The position numbers and the translations under genes are program-made. From assembly GCA_028278555.1 (NCBI GenBank), contig JANQEA010000072.1, positions 1-39,194 of the forward strand: a DNA stretch of 39,194 nucleotides, in the 5' to 3' direction. This stretch comes from Candidatus Bipolaricaulota bacterium. Its GTDB lineage: Bacteria > Bipolaricaulota > Bipolaricaulia > UBA7950 > UBA9294. A model generated the notes under the pieces. That model was not told where the DNA came from and made no database searches. It was given only the letters and a program-made list of their open reading frames with translations. Positions 8,395 through 16,613 of the stretch are shown piece by piece (the first letter of the stretch is position 1; every line of letters begins with the position of its first letter).

Positions 8395-9600
8395 ATGCAA
8401 AGAGGCTCTGGACGCATCGCTCGCCACGTTCTTCTTGTTGCCTGTTGCGCCGCACTTGTCTCCGCGCTTGGGATCACAGCTGCGTTGGATTCGCCGTCCG
8501 TATCGGGAAGCTGGCCGGAGAAGGGCCCCTATCTGCTCTATCCGGGCGACCCGTCGCAGATGACGATCCTCTGGCAGCTGAATTCGTCTGCCACGTGTAC
8601 GGTGTCATGGTGGGAGGGGAGTGCGTCGCCTCAATCGAGGACCGTCACCTCGAGCTCCTCGGGCCCGAAGTACGAGTACTCGATGACGCTAACGGGCCTG
8701 GCGCCTGAGACGACCTACAACTACGAAGTCAGCTACGGTACGGGAACGGCGGCGAGCACCTTCCGAACGGCTCCGTCTTCCACAGCGACCGAGGTGAAGT
8801 TTCTAGGCTGGGCGGACACGCAGCAGACCAAGTCCTCGTCGAAGAGGAAGAGCTGTTACTGGAGCACCACCGACCGAACGCTCCGGCACGTCATTGCCGA
8901 CCCGGACTGGCAGACGATGATCGTCCATGCGGGGGATTGGGCGCATGGGTCAGACCCGGAAGGGTATTGGACACCCTTCTTTGGTGCGGACCCGGCACGT
9001 GAGCTGCTGGCGCTGATGCCGATCCAGGGCTGCGCGGGGAATCACGACGTCATCGCGTTCAAGAAGTCGGAGTACTGGAATCCCGCCGTGTACACGAAGC
9101 TTCTCGCTCGGCCATACATCAAGTACTGGCCGTATCCGTACGTCGCCGACCACTACTGGTCGTTCGACTACGGCCCGATTCACTTCGTCGTTCTCGACCA
9201 GTTCAGCGAGGAGGAGCGGACGAAGCCTCTCACTGTTCAGACGAGCCAGTACACATGGCTGAAGCGGGACCTGGCGAGCAATCGCAAGCCGTGGACGATC
9301 GTGATCCAGCACGTGCCTCTGAAGGATCGAAGCGAATACGGCGTCAGCCAGTTCCTGCCGTGGCTGTACGCCGATCGGATGCGGACACTGTTCGAGCAGT
9401 ACAACGTGGACCTCATTCTTGCCGGGCACTACCACCAGCACGCGTACGAGTCGAGCCCGATCCCGCAGCTCACCATGGGCGCAGCCGGCGAAGGTGAGGG
9501 CCTGTTCTACACGTTCGATGTGAAGGCGACGAGGATGACAATCAAGGCCTACAGCAAGAGCGGGCGACTCGTCGACACCATCAACGTTACGCGCCGGTGA
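8395..9600 (+). CDS. Secreted purple-acid-phosphatase-like metallophosphoesterase
   Basis: 401 residues, start supported by AAGGAGG about eight bases upstream. Signal peptide at about 1-33. Residues about 40-125 are a fibronectin-III-like domain (MTILWQLN, then LTGLAPETTYNYEV), as in the N-terminal domain of purple acid phosphatases. The calcineurin-like core follows with metal ligands in order: LGWADTQQ, HAGDWAHG, GNHD (about 215-218), IVIQHVP, and GHYHQH near residue 344. It should hydrolyse phosphate esters outside the cytoplasm, perhaps for phosphate scavenging; the substrate is not known. The first motif lacks the Tyr ligand of true purple acid phosphatases, so the colour-giving Fe-Tyr centre is not assured. 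Bounded by a terminator upstream, so transcribed on its own. Confidence 0.88.
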   Translation: MQRGSGRIARHVLLVACCAALVSALGITAALDSPSVSGSWPEKGPYLLYPGDPSQMTILWQLNSSATCTVSWWEGSASPQSRTVTSSSSGPKYEYSMTLTGLAPETTYNYEVSYGTGTAASTFRTAPSSTATEVKFLGWADTQQTKSSSKRKSCYWSTTDRTLRHVIADPDWQTMIVHAGDWAHGSDPEGYWTPFFGADPARELLALMPIQGCAGNHDVIAFKKSEYWNPAVYTKLLARPYIKYWPYPYVADHYWSFDYGPIHFVVLDQFSEEERTKPLTVQTSQYTWLKRDLASNRKPWTIVIQHVPLKDRSEYGVSQFLPWLYADRMRTLFEQYNVDLILAGHYHQHAYESSPIPQLTMGAAGEGEGLFYTFDVKATRMTIKAYSKSGRLVDTINVTRR

Positions 9601-9713
9601 GCGTTTCGGCGGAGGCAAGGATGGAAGAGGCCATGATCTCGCCTTCGGGCGGCTGGGAGGCGTTGCGCATGGCGACGATCGAGGGTGCGCGCCATCGGCC
9701 TCGACACTGCGGT

Positions 9714-9740
9714 TTGTGCCTCTCGATCCCCATGTACAAT
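9714..9740 (+). promoter_or_regulatory. Leaderless-type promoter for the GNAT gene
   Basis: -10 TACAAT (9735-9740) ends six bases before the ATG at 9747. The -35 is weak (TTGTGC at 9714-9719, only 15 bases away). No Shine-Dalgarno is seen before the ATG, so the transcript probably starts at or next to the A of the start codon. Confidence 0.4.
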
Positions 9741-9746
9741 TGGCCC

Positions 9747-10646
9747 ATGCGACTTCAACCGAACGATCTGCCCGCCTACGCTGCGCATCTGGCTTCCCGT
9801 GATAACTCGAACACCGCCGACGTGCTGGAACGCCTTCGACGCGCGGTCGCCGAGGCCAGGCTGCGCCTGGCCGACATCTTCGTGACGTTCGATCCGACCG
9901 GCGAGCGCATCTCCGGCTCTGTCCGAGTCTGCGTCTTCGGGAAGGACTTCGTTGTCCTGACCGAGTGGCGAGGCGGCGAGGGCGCCGGCACCTACGAGGA
10001 GCTCTCCGAGCTCCTTGCGGGCGCGAGCGCGCGAGCGGCCGAGATCGAGGCCCCCAAGATGGGCACGCGCGTCAGTCTGGAGGGGATGACCGAGGCGTAC
10101 CGGCGCGCGCTCCAGGATTCCGGATTCGTCTTCCAGGGCCGCCGAGTGGAGTACCAGACGCCGGTCTCCGAACTGCCCGATGAGCGCACGTCGCGACTGA
10201 CATGGACGACGATGGCCGACATGGGAGAGAAGCCCGTTCTCGATCTGATTCGTGAAGCGAGCGCCGGCACCCCGGACGGGATGGACGTCGAGGCCGGCGT
10301 CTCGGCGATCGAAGACGTGCTTGGCGGCAGCTATGGCACGCTCGACCCGCGGGCCGTCGAAGTGGGAACTCTCGACGGCCGAGCGGTTGCCGTCCTGCTC
10401 ACCCGAGTCGATGTCGATACGGGCTGGGCAGGGATCCAGTTCATAGGCATCGTCCCGGAGGCGCGCGGTCGAGGGCTCGGAACGGATGTCCACCTGCACG
10501 GCATCGCGACGATGCGCGATCTCGGCGGGACCGTGTATCACGACGGCACCAGTGAGACGAACGCCCCCATGCTGCACCTGTTCGAGAAGCACGGCTGCAT
10601 CGAACACAGCCGAATGGAAGAGTGGGAGTGGAGGCCCGCTGGCTAG
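9747..10646 (+). CDS. GNAT family acetyltransferase
   Basis: 299 residues from ATG 9747; ATG 9732 is in frame but lies inside the likely -10 region. The C-terminal half carries the GNAT acetyl-CoA-binding motif A, IQFIGIVPEARGRGLG (about residues 231-246), and the later NAPMLHLFEKHGC typical of motif B. The N-terminal half (about 1-160) is unlike anything I can name and may be a degenerate second GNAT fold, as in tandem-GNAT proteins. It would transfer an acetyl group to an amine of an unknown small molecule or protein. The stop codon overlaps the stop of the convergent radical SAM gene within one CTAG. Confidence 0.8.
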   Translation: MRLQPNDLPAYAAHLASRDNSNTADVLERLRRAVAEARLRLADIFVTFDPTGERISGSVRVCVFGKDFVVLTEWRGGEGAGTYEELSELLAGASARAAEIEAPKMGTRVSLEGMTEAYRRALQDSGFVFQGRRVEYQTPVSELPDERTSRLTWTTMADMGEKPVLDLIREASAGTPDGMDVEAGVSAIEDVLGGSYGTLDPRAVEVGTLDGRAVAVLLTRVDVDTGWAGIQFIGIVPEARGRGLGTDVHLHGIATMRDLGGTVYHDGTSETNAPMLHLFEKHGCIEHSRMEEWEWRPAG

Positions 10647-11554
10647 CCGGCGGGCACGCCGTACATCTGGTCGGGTGTCAGGATGTCGGGGAAGCGATCG
10701 CGGAGGGCGAGCCGCGCTTCGTAGCAGAGATGGCAGGCGTCGGCGTAGCCGTCCTGATGATCGAGTTCATACTGCTCGACCAACGCCGCCGGACCGCCGT
10801 CAACCAGTGGAGACAGAACCGGATGATCTCCCTCGGTCACTGCGCCGTCGTAGGCTCGAACGATCTCCGCGAGCGGCTGCCGGAAGAGGTTTCCGAGCGA
10901 GATGCCCTGACAGATGTGGGCATTCCCGAGCGGGTCGATGTGCAGGCGCCCGGGATCGCGGAGATCCTCGTGCGGGCACGTTGTGAACTCGGTCCACGCT
11001 GTACGGGGCGCGTCAACGGTCAGCTTCTCGACCGCGCGGCCGCGATACATGATCCCCGACTCGCCTTCCGGGAGCGTGCCGATCGCTCCCGGCGCGTCCA
11101 TCTCGGGGGGCGCAATGCTGATGAATCCGAGCGGAATGCCAAGTCGCTCCGCTGCTTGCCTGGCGATCTCCGCCTGGCGGCTGAGGGTCTCGTTCCAGTG
11201 CAGAAGGTCGCTGCTGACCGAGAGATCCTCGACGAGGCCCTCGAACGGCCGAAGCCACTCGAGCGCGTCCGTGAGATCCGTGCCCCAGTAGCCGTTCGTC
11301 ACGATTCCGACCTTGAATCCGAGCTTCGCCGCTTCCTTGGCGCCCCGCACCATGATCGGATAGAAGAGGAACGGCTCCCCACCCTCGAAGTAGAACCACT
11401 CGACCGTTCCCAGGTCGTGCGCCTGCCGTAGGATCTCGCGGGTCTTCTCCAGCGTGATCGTCCCCGTCTGCCACGGACTGCCCCACGCGAAGCAGTGGTC
11501 GCACTCGAGATTGCACTGATACGTCAAGAGCAGATGCAGGCCGGTGATGATCAT
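10643..11554 (-). CDS. Radical SAM protein with C-terminal SPASM-like cysteines
   Basis: 303 residues from ATG 11554, with GGAGGA nine bases upstream. The 4Fe-4S/SAM motif is CNLECDHC (CxxxCxxC, about residues 14-21) right after the first strand, followed by the GGEP motif (WFYFEGGEPFLF). Additional cysteines at the C-terminal side (TTCPHEDLRDPGRLHIDPLGNAHICQG and the late CHLC) suggest auxiliary-cluster binding as in SPASM or twitch proteins that modify peptides or proteins. No small precursor peptide gene is evident next to it, so its substrate is unknown. Diverges from the TM0106-type nuclease across about 155 bases. Confidence 0.87.
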   Translation of the reverse strand: MIITGLHLLLTYQCNLECDHCFAWGSPWQTGTITLEKTREILRQAHDLGTVEWFYFEGGEPFLFYPIMVRGAKEAAKLGFKVGIVTNGYWGTDLTDALEWLRPFEGLVEDLSVSSDLLHWNETLSRQAEIARQAAERLGIPLGFISIAPPEMDAPGAIGTLPEGESGIMYRGRAVEKLTVDAPRTAWTEFTTCPHEDLRDPGRLHIDPLGNAHICQGISLGNLFRQPLAEIVRAYDGAVTEGDHPVLSPLVDGGPAALVEQYELDHQDGYADACHLCYEARLALRDRFPDILTPDQMYGVPAG

Positions 11555-11672
11555 CGGATCTCGTCCTCCTCGTGCGCGGTCATGGTACCCGACGCGACAG
11601 GGAGGGCGGGGAACGGCACTGCGCCGAACGGAGCCGATCGAGGTTGCGCGATGCACCGGAGGTAAGACGGCC

Positions 11673-11702
11673 TTCGTTTCGCCGAGAGGCCGCCGGTAGA
11701 AT
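11673..11702 (+). promoter_or_regulatory. Leaderless-type promoter for the TM0106-type nuclease gene
   Basis: -10 TAGAAT (11697-11702) ends seven bases before ATG 11710. A weak -35 TTCGTT lies at 11673-11678 (18-base spacer). The nearer ATG at 11701 overlaps the -10 and so cannot be the start on this transcript. Confidence 0.4.
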
Positions 11703-11709
11703 GGCACAG

Positions 11710-13194
11710 ATGATCACGGCTTCGATGTTGTACAGCTACACGACGTGTCCGCATAGGGTCACTCTGGATCGGTTCGGCGACCCGGCCGATCGGGATGAAG
11801 TCAGTCCGTTCGTCGAGCTGCTCTGGGAGCGCGGACATGCGTTCGAGCGGGAGACGATCGAGGCGCTCGGGTTCCCGTTCCTCAACCTTCGCGACGTTCC
11901 CCCTGCGCAGAAAGAGGACCTGACGCTGCGGGCGATGCAGGAGGGAGAGCGTCTCATCTACGGCGGGCGCATCTCGCACGGGAGGCTGCTCGGAGAGCCC
12001 GACCTCCTGCGGCGAACGGAGTCCGGCTACATCCCCGGCGACATCAAGAGCGGTGCGGGCGTCGAAGGGGCGAACGAGGACTCCGACGGGAAGCCGAAGC
12101 GGCATTATGCGGTGCAGCTTGGCCTCTACTCGGACATCCTGCAGCAGTTGGGGCTGGCAACCACCAAGGACAGCTTCGTTTGGGACATCCACGGCGAGGA
12201 GATCCCGTACGACCTTGCACGTCCCCGTACGAAGACGGGCAAGATCCCGATGTGGGACGAGTACGGTGTGGTGCTCGCCCGCGTGGAAGAGATCGCAGAT
12301 CGACATCTCCAGACGACCTCCGGCTTGATCAGCGCCTGCGCGCTGTGCCACTGGCGGTCGCACTGCCGGCGAGAGATTGTCGCGGCCGACGACCTGACGC
12401 TCATCTCGGAGCTGGGGCGGAGCACGCGAGAGAAGTTCCCGCCGGACCTTTCTACGGTCGCGGAGCTGTCAGGCACAGACCTGTCGGACCTGGTTGCTGG
12501 CGACAAGAGTACGATCCCCGGCATCGGAGCCAAGACGCTCCAGAAGTACCACGCCCGCGCCGTGCTCCAGAAGCAGGAGAAGCCAGCGCCGTACTTCACG
12601 GAGGAGGTGCGGCTGCCGGCAAGTGACACGGAGCTGTTCTTCGACATCGAGACCGATCCGTTCCGCGGACTCTGTTACCTGCATGGCTTCGTCGAGCGAA
12701 CGGGCAGAGACTCAGCGACCGAGCAATACGTCGCGTTCTTCGCCGAGGAAGCGATCCCCGAAGACGAGCGAGATGCGTTCGCTCAGGCCTGGGCGTACGT
12801 GCAAGAGTGCCTCGACGCGGTCGTCTACTACTACTCGCACTACGAACGAACGATCTGGAAGCAGTTGGCCCGCCGCTATCCGGATGTGGCGACGGAGGAT
12901 GACATGACGGCTCTGTTCGAGGAGGACCGGTTTGTCGATCTGTACTCCGACGTCGTCAAGTCGAAGATGGTCTGGCCGACGTATTCCCTTTCCCTGAAGA
13001 CACTCGCAACGTTCCTCGGCTTCGCATGGCGGGACACCGATCCGTCCGGCACCGGATCGATCCAGTGGTTCCACGAGTGGGTCGAAACCGGCGACGACGC
13101 GATCCGCCGGAGGATCCTCGAATACAACGAAGACGATTGCCGCGCGACGAGGGTGCTGGTTGATGCGTTGAGAGGTCTCGCTGTACCTCGATGA
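11710..13194 (+). CDS. TM0106-family RecB-like nuclease with RNase-H-like domain
   Basis: 494 residues; start ATG 11710 gives the family's usual opening (MITASMLYSY). N-terminal half is a Cas4/RecB-type PD-(D/E)xK nuclease: GEPDLL, then YIPGDIKSG, then YAVQLGLYSDIL, with a cysteine set (C13 in TTCPHRV and CALCHWRSHC) that probably holds an iron-sulfur cluster. A helix-hairpin-helix stretch (IPGIGAKTLQKYHARA) follows. The C-terminal half is a DnaQ/RNase-H-like exonuclease domain: LFFDIETDPF, YYYSHYERTIW and EYNEDDCRAT. This architecture is COG2251/TM0106, widespread but of unsettled role in DNA repair or processing. No CRISPR array or cas gene is nearby, so a Cas4 role is unlikely. No downstream operon partner. 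Confidence 0.87.
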   Translation: MITASMLYSYTTCPHRVTLDRFGDPADRDEVSPFVELLWERGHAFERETIEALGFPFLNLRDVPPAQKEDLTLRAMQEGERLIYGGRISHGRLLGEPDLLRRTESGYIPGDIKSGAGVEGANEDSDGKPKRHYAVQLGLYSDILQQLGLATTKDSFVWDIHGEEIPYDLARPRTKTGKIPMWDEYGVVLARVEEIADRHLQTTSGLISACALCHWRSHCRREIVAADDLTLISELGRSTREKFPPDLSTVAELSGTDLSDLVAGDKSTIPGIGAKTLQKYHARAVLQKQEKPAPYFTEEVRLPASDTELFFDIETDPFRGLCYLHGFVERTGRDSATEQYVAFFAEEAIPEDERDAFAQAWAYVQECLDAVVYYYSHYERTIWKQLARRYPDVATEDDMTALFEEDRFVDLYSDVVKSKMVWPTYSLSLKTLATFLGFAWRDTDPSGTGSIQWFHEWVETGDDAIRRRILEYNEDDCRATRVLVDALRGLAVPR

Positions 13195-13232
13195 ACTGCT
13201 CAGGAGATGAGTGCCGTGAACTCGGAACTGCC

Positions 13233-13459
13233 ATGAAACACTGTCCCAACTTCGTCTACGCTCCCACCGGTCACGAAGTCGACAGCGTCATGGTCGCCGG
13301 CCAGTTCCTGATGCGAGGGCGGGAGTCTTGACCGCGGACGAATCGTCCATTCGAGCAGACGCTCAAGCGGCCGCCGACGAGATCTCCCGTTGCGTGCTCG
13401 CCGATTCGCAGCACAAGGATCTCGCGCTGCTCGAAGCCATGCGAGGCGGGAGGCTCTAG
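13233..13459 (+). pseudogene. C-terminal remnant of an amidohydrolase (SAH/guanine deaminase-like family), frameshifted
   Basis: From 13233 the frame reads CPNFVYAPTGHEVDSVMVAGQFLMRGRE and stops at TGA 13329-13331. One frame over, TTG 13328 continues as LTADESSIRADAQAAADEIS and ends at TAG 13457-13459. Joined, this is the C-terminus of the amidohydrolase family that includes atrazine chlorohydrolase, MtaD/SsnA and S-adenosylhomocysteine deaminases (VDSVMVAG then a late alpha-helix). One base seems lost at about 13326. The metal-binding barrel is absent. It marks a decayed gene at the left edge of the accessory region. Confidence 0.72.
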
Positions 13460-13785
13460 GACGGTGAACGGAGATCACCCGCCGCAATCGAGAACCTAGT
13501 TTGGAGACTAAGCAAAGCTGCCGGTGCCGAAATCCAGGAGTCGTTGGGCTGGGGCTAGCTATACGGGGAGAAGTAGTGGGGCCCCGGAACTCCTAGGATT
13601 CTACACTAGGCAACTCAGGTCAAGGGATCTGCAGACATCGAAGGACTGACCTCGCCTCCGTCGTGGGATCGGATTCCCCCTTCGCTCCCGAGCGAGATCT
13701 GGCCAGAGCCTCTGGGGCAGACCGGGGGTAGCTTCCGGCACGTGTCCTTGGTATTGTCAAACATGCAAGGAAAGCGGGTATCAGT
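13460..13785. other. Intergenic region before the REase-STAND gene
   Basis: 326 bases with no convincing gene. It contains an imperfect dyad between aggagt at about 13536-13541 and actcct at about 13590-13595, and clustered CTAG sites. A TATACG hexamer at 13560-13565 lacks a -35. I see no tRNA and no clear attachment-site repeat matching the other side of the gene. Confidence 0.4.
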
Positions 13786-16137
13786 GTGAAGTATCGCATA
13801 GATGACCTGGGTTGGCTGAGCTTTGAGAGACTGATCCAATCGCTATTAAAGGCCGAGCTTGGCATTGGAGTGGAAGCCTGGGGCGGCCCTTCAGACCACG
13901 GCCGGGACGCGTACTGCGAAGCAGACCTAGCGTTCCCTGTGCAAGACGCTCCGTCTGTGGGCCCCACTGTGTTCCAGGCCAAATTCGTGAAGGGAGCCAA
14001 TGCAGCCGGCGCTAGGCCCTTCGGTCCACTTCGCAAGGCTATTGACGCCGAGATCAAGAGAGTCGAGCAGCGGATTGCTCAAGGGAGGTGGGCGAACCTG
14101 CGAAGGTATGCGTTGCTCACCAATGTTCCATTGACGAGCGGACGGCGCGAGAAACTACAGGCTCTGCTCGAAGATGCGTTCCCAGGAGTACTTGTGTCAA
14201 CTCAGGGCGCTGAGGATATCTGCTGCATGCTCGACAACGCGCCGGCAATTCGGAAGTCGTACCCTGAGATTCTAGGACTGGCAGACCTGCGCGCTCTAAT
14301 ACGAGAGGCAGTGAGTCCCTCCATTCAGGAGCGAAGCGCAAGTGCGATCCTTGAAGCTGAAGAACTCAGTAGGGTATTCGTCGCGACGAGCGCATACTAC
14401 AAGGCGCTGGATCATCTATCGAAGTACCACTTCGCAGTCCTTGACGGTGCACCCGAAATGGGGAAGACAGCAATTGCTCGAATGGTAGCGCTTGCTCTGC
14501 ATCTCGATGGCTGGACTGCAGTCGAGTGCCGAGAGCCAGACGACTTCTACGCAGCCTACGAGAGCGGGAATCAGCAGATCTTCATCGCTGATGATGCCCT
14601 TGGGAGAACGGAGTTCGATGTCGGGCTTGGCAGGCAATGGGAGCGCGATCTGCCTCGGATATTGCGCCGGACGGATGCAAGCCACTGGCTGGTGTGGACG
14701 ACCCGGAAGCATATCCTTCTGCGTGCTCTAGCACAGATGGACCTCATCGCGCCTGCTACGGGGTTCCCCGATCCCGGCGAAGTAGTCGTCGATGCAGGCG
14801 ACCTCACGATGGAAGAGAAGGCCCGCATCCTCTATCGACATGCGAAGTCGAGCTGCGTAGGTGCCGAAATGGTGTCAATCGTACAGGATCATGCGCAACG
14901 TATCGTCGAGAGCAAGTTCTTCACACCTGAGCGCATACGTCGCTTTGTGCAGGAGACGCTTCCGGCATTGGCTGAGCGAGATGATGTTGCGGTCTGGGGC
15001 GCTCTCGACAGTGCAGTAGATGAAGCGATTCAATCTCCAACTACTCGTATGAGACTGGCTTTTGGAGCTCTTCCGCTGATTCACTGCTCGCTCCTAGTGG
15101 ACATGCTTGAGTGCGGCCGAGCCTGCTCCCGCACAGATCTACTCAGGATCTACCGTGTTCGCCACGGAAGCATAACGGAAGCAGAGATGGCACGAGCTAT
15201 CGAGGATCTGACGGGCACATTCATCAAGCCTCCGGATCGTGATCGCCTAGATTGGATACACCCGAGCTACCGTGATGTGGTTATTGACGCTGTATCCGAC
15301 GATGCCGATCTTCAGACCGAGTTTGTGCGTCACGCAAACCTGGAGGGACTCCAGCTGGCGTTTTCGACGGAGGGCGGCGCGACAGGGAATCGCAATCTCC
15401 CATTTGTGCGCTGTCAGGGAAGCTGGGATGCCGCGGCACATCGACTCATAGTGCTGGCTCGGGGGAGGCAGTTGGCTCAGGTTCTAGACCTTGTCGGAAA
15501 TGCGCTCTCTGGCATTCGCGAAGACGACGTGTTGGCAGCGAAGCTGGAGCGTCTCGCGCTGTCTTCTTTGGAAGCCATTGCGGGAACTTTGTCAGTTGGG
15601 CGCACGCTGTCATCTCACGAGATCCTCTCCCTGCACAGGCTTCATACGTTGCTGGGGATTGCTGCACCTATGATTCGGCTTTCGGACTACTTGAAGACTC
15701 GCTTGCACGAGATTGCGGACGAGCTTCGAGAGGGGTGGGAGTTCGATTCGGGAATGGTTCAGGAGGTGTTCTCGCTAGTCAACTGGGTCAACGAGTTCGA
15801 GAATCAGACCCTATCGGATGCTGATGTCGATCGCCTTCTGGACTTCGTCCTCGATGCCGTCTATGAGTACGCGGAAAACGAAGCAGACTACTACTTGCCT
15901 GCCCACGGCGACCATGACGAGGACATCGAAGAGTGCGATCGGCTTGCAGCTGCTTTCGGGACACTAACCTACGGCGACCTCAGGAAGGCATCTGAGATGG
16001 CTCGCGCCCTTGAATACCAGCGAGATCTATACCTTGAAAGCCAGATTGAGGTTGAGAATGAGCCACTCGATTACTCTTGGGACAGCAGTTCGAGGCGAGA
16101 GAGATTCAACATCTCAGTCTTCTTCGCTGACCTGTAG
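13786..16137 (+). CDS. Restriction-endonuclease-like / STAND NTPase fusion, candidate defence protein
   Basis: 783 residues from GTG 13786 (AAGGAAAG about 11 bases upstream). Residues about 10-130 look like a PD-(D/E)xK nuclease of the Mrr/REase type: E14, the GPSDHGRDAYCE loop with D41, and the QAK triad Q64-K66. Residues about 205-400 are a P-loop NTPase: Walker A GAPEMGKT (221-228), Walker B FIADD (266-270), then a WTTRK arginine-bearing strand and a winged-helix-like part, matching the novel STAND type (nSTAND3-like). The last 350 residues are helical with an acidic tail and no repeats I can name. STAND-nuclease fusions of this sort include antiphage Avs-type proteins, but this is shorter and lacks an obvious TPR sensor. 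Base composition and codon use are visibly less GC-rich than neighbours, implying horizontal transfer. Single gene. Confidence 0.78.
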   Translation: MKYRIDDLGWLSFERLIQSLLKAELGIGVEAWGGPSDHGRDAYCEADLAFPVQDAPSVGPTVFQAKFVKGANAAGARPFGPLRKAIDAEIKRVEQRIAQGRWANLRRYALLTNVPLTSGRREKLQALLEDAFPGVLVSTQGAEDICCMLDNAPAIRKSYPEILGLADLRALIREAVSPSIQERSASAILEAEELSRVFVATSAYYKALDHLSKYHFAVLDGAPEMGKTAIARMVALALHLDGWTAVECREPDDFYAAYESGNQQIFIADDALGRTEFDVGLGRQWERDLPRILRRTDASHWLVWTTRKHILLRALAQMDLIAPATGFPDPGEVVVDAGDLTMEEKARILYRHAKSSCVGAEMVSIVQDHAQRIVESKFFTPERIRRFVQETLPALAERDDVAVWGALDSAVDEAIQSPTTRMRLAFGALPLIHCSLLVDMLECGRACSRTDLLRIYRVRHGSITEAEMARAIEDLTGTFIKPPDRDRLDWIHPSYRDVVIDAVSDDADLQTEFVRHANLEGLQLAFSTEGGATGNRNLPFVRCQGSWDAAAHRLIVLARGRQLAQVLDLVGNALSGIREDDVLAAKLERLALSSLEAIAGTLSVGRTLSSHEILSLHRLHTLLGIAAPMIRLSDYLKTRLHEIADELREGWEFDSGMVQEVFSLVNWVNEFENQTLSDADVDRLLDFVLDAVYEYAENEADYYLPAHGDHDEDIEECDRLAAAFGTLTYGDLRKASEMARALEYQRDLYLESQIEVENEPLDYSWDSSSRRERFNISVFFADL

Positions 16138-16184
16138 AACAGAGATTGCGGCTTGTTGTCTTCGTTTCACCTTGTGTTCTAGGT
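16131..16184. repeat. Interrupted dyad over the stop of the REase-STAND gene
   Basis: TAGAACA at 16135-16141 pairs with TGTTCTA at 16175-16181, with further pairing outward (cct/agg), enclosing about 33 bases. It overlaps the stop codon. It could act in termination, but there is no T-run, so the role is open. The rest of 16185-16299 shows nothing recognisable. Confidence 0.35.
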
Positions 16185-16299
16185 TGGATCCTCGTCCGAT
16201 GAGATTCATCAACCAGTGCACCAACCCACTTATCCATGGGCATTGGCCGATCCATCGATCGCACTAGCTCCAAGGCACCGCGTTGCCTCGATCAGGTGC

Positions 16300-16449
16300 T
16301 CAACGCGGGGGTCTTGAACAGTACGAGCATTCCCCTGAGGGTAGATTGCAACTGCCGAGCGTGTGCACACCCAGGATCAAGAACCACGTTGTCGCGCCGA
16401 GCCGGAACCGCGTGCTATGGTCGTCGATCGGAACAGCCAGGAGACTCAT
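16300..16449 (-). CDS. Small ORF coupled to the ABC-2 permease remnant
   Basis: 49-codon frame whose ATG (16447-16449) overlaps the stop of the upstream permease remnant as ATGA, a coupling arrangement common in this window. It encodes a hydrophobic stretch, TTWFLILGVHTLGSC, then a cysteine-rich end. It could be the decayed start of the gene that once followed the permease. I do not recognise it, and it may not be expressed because the upstream gene is broken. Confidence 0.25.
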   Translation of the reverse strand: MSLLAVPIDDHSTRFRLGATTWFLILGVHTLGSCNLPSGECSYCSRPPR

Positions 16450-16595
16450 CCCACCCGCAACGCTCGCACGATCTCCAGGATGCGCGGTCGCTTGCCGTAC
16501 ATCAGCAGGTAGATGCGCAGAAGCTTCGCGGTGATCCACAGCCCTCCGAGGACGGAGGCGATGAGCACGGCCATGCTGGCTGCCAGCGGCGGCCG
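16446..16595 (-). pseudogene. 3' fragment of an ABC-2 permease gene, copy 1
   Basis: Minus-strand frame reading LAASMAVLIASVLGGLW then ITAKLLRIYLLMYGKRP and ending in RALRVG and a stop at 16446-16448. It matches the last roughly 45 residues of the intact permease at 23738-24964. No start or upstream permease sequence remains; the homology stops about 18 bases from the stop codon of the ABC-F gene and is in the same reading frame as it. Likely left by recombination or deletion. Confidence 0.8.
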
Positions 16596-16613
16596 GAAGT
16601 CGCCTCGCCACTC

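Noticed and set aside
11555..11584. 10-codon minus-strand frame (MTAHEEDEIR) whose TGA overlaps the radical SAM start
   Set aside because: It is only the reading of the Shine-Dalgarno region; no start signal of its own and too short to judge.
11710..13194. Cas4-like domain taken as a sign of a CRISPR-Cas locus
   Set aside because: The C-terminal RNase-H-like half makes it TM0106-type, and no regularly spaced repeats or other cas genes occur in the window.
13460..16300. Attachment-site repeats flanking the nuclease-STAND gene
   Set aside because: I compared the flanks by eye and found no matching direct repeat, integrase or tRNA.
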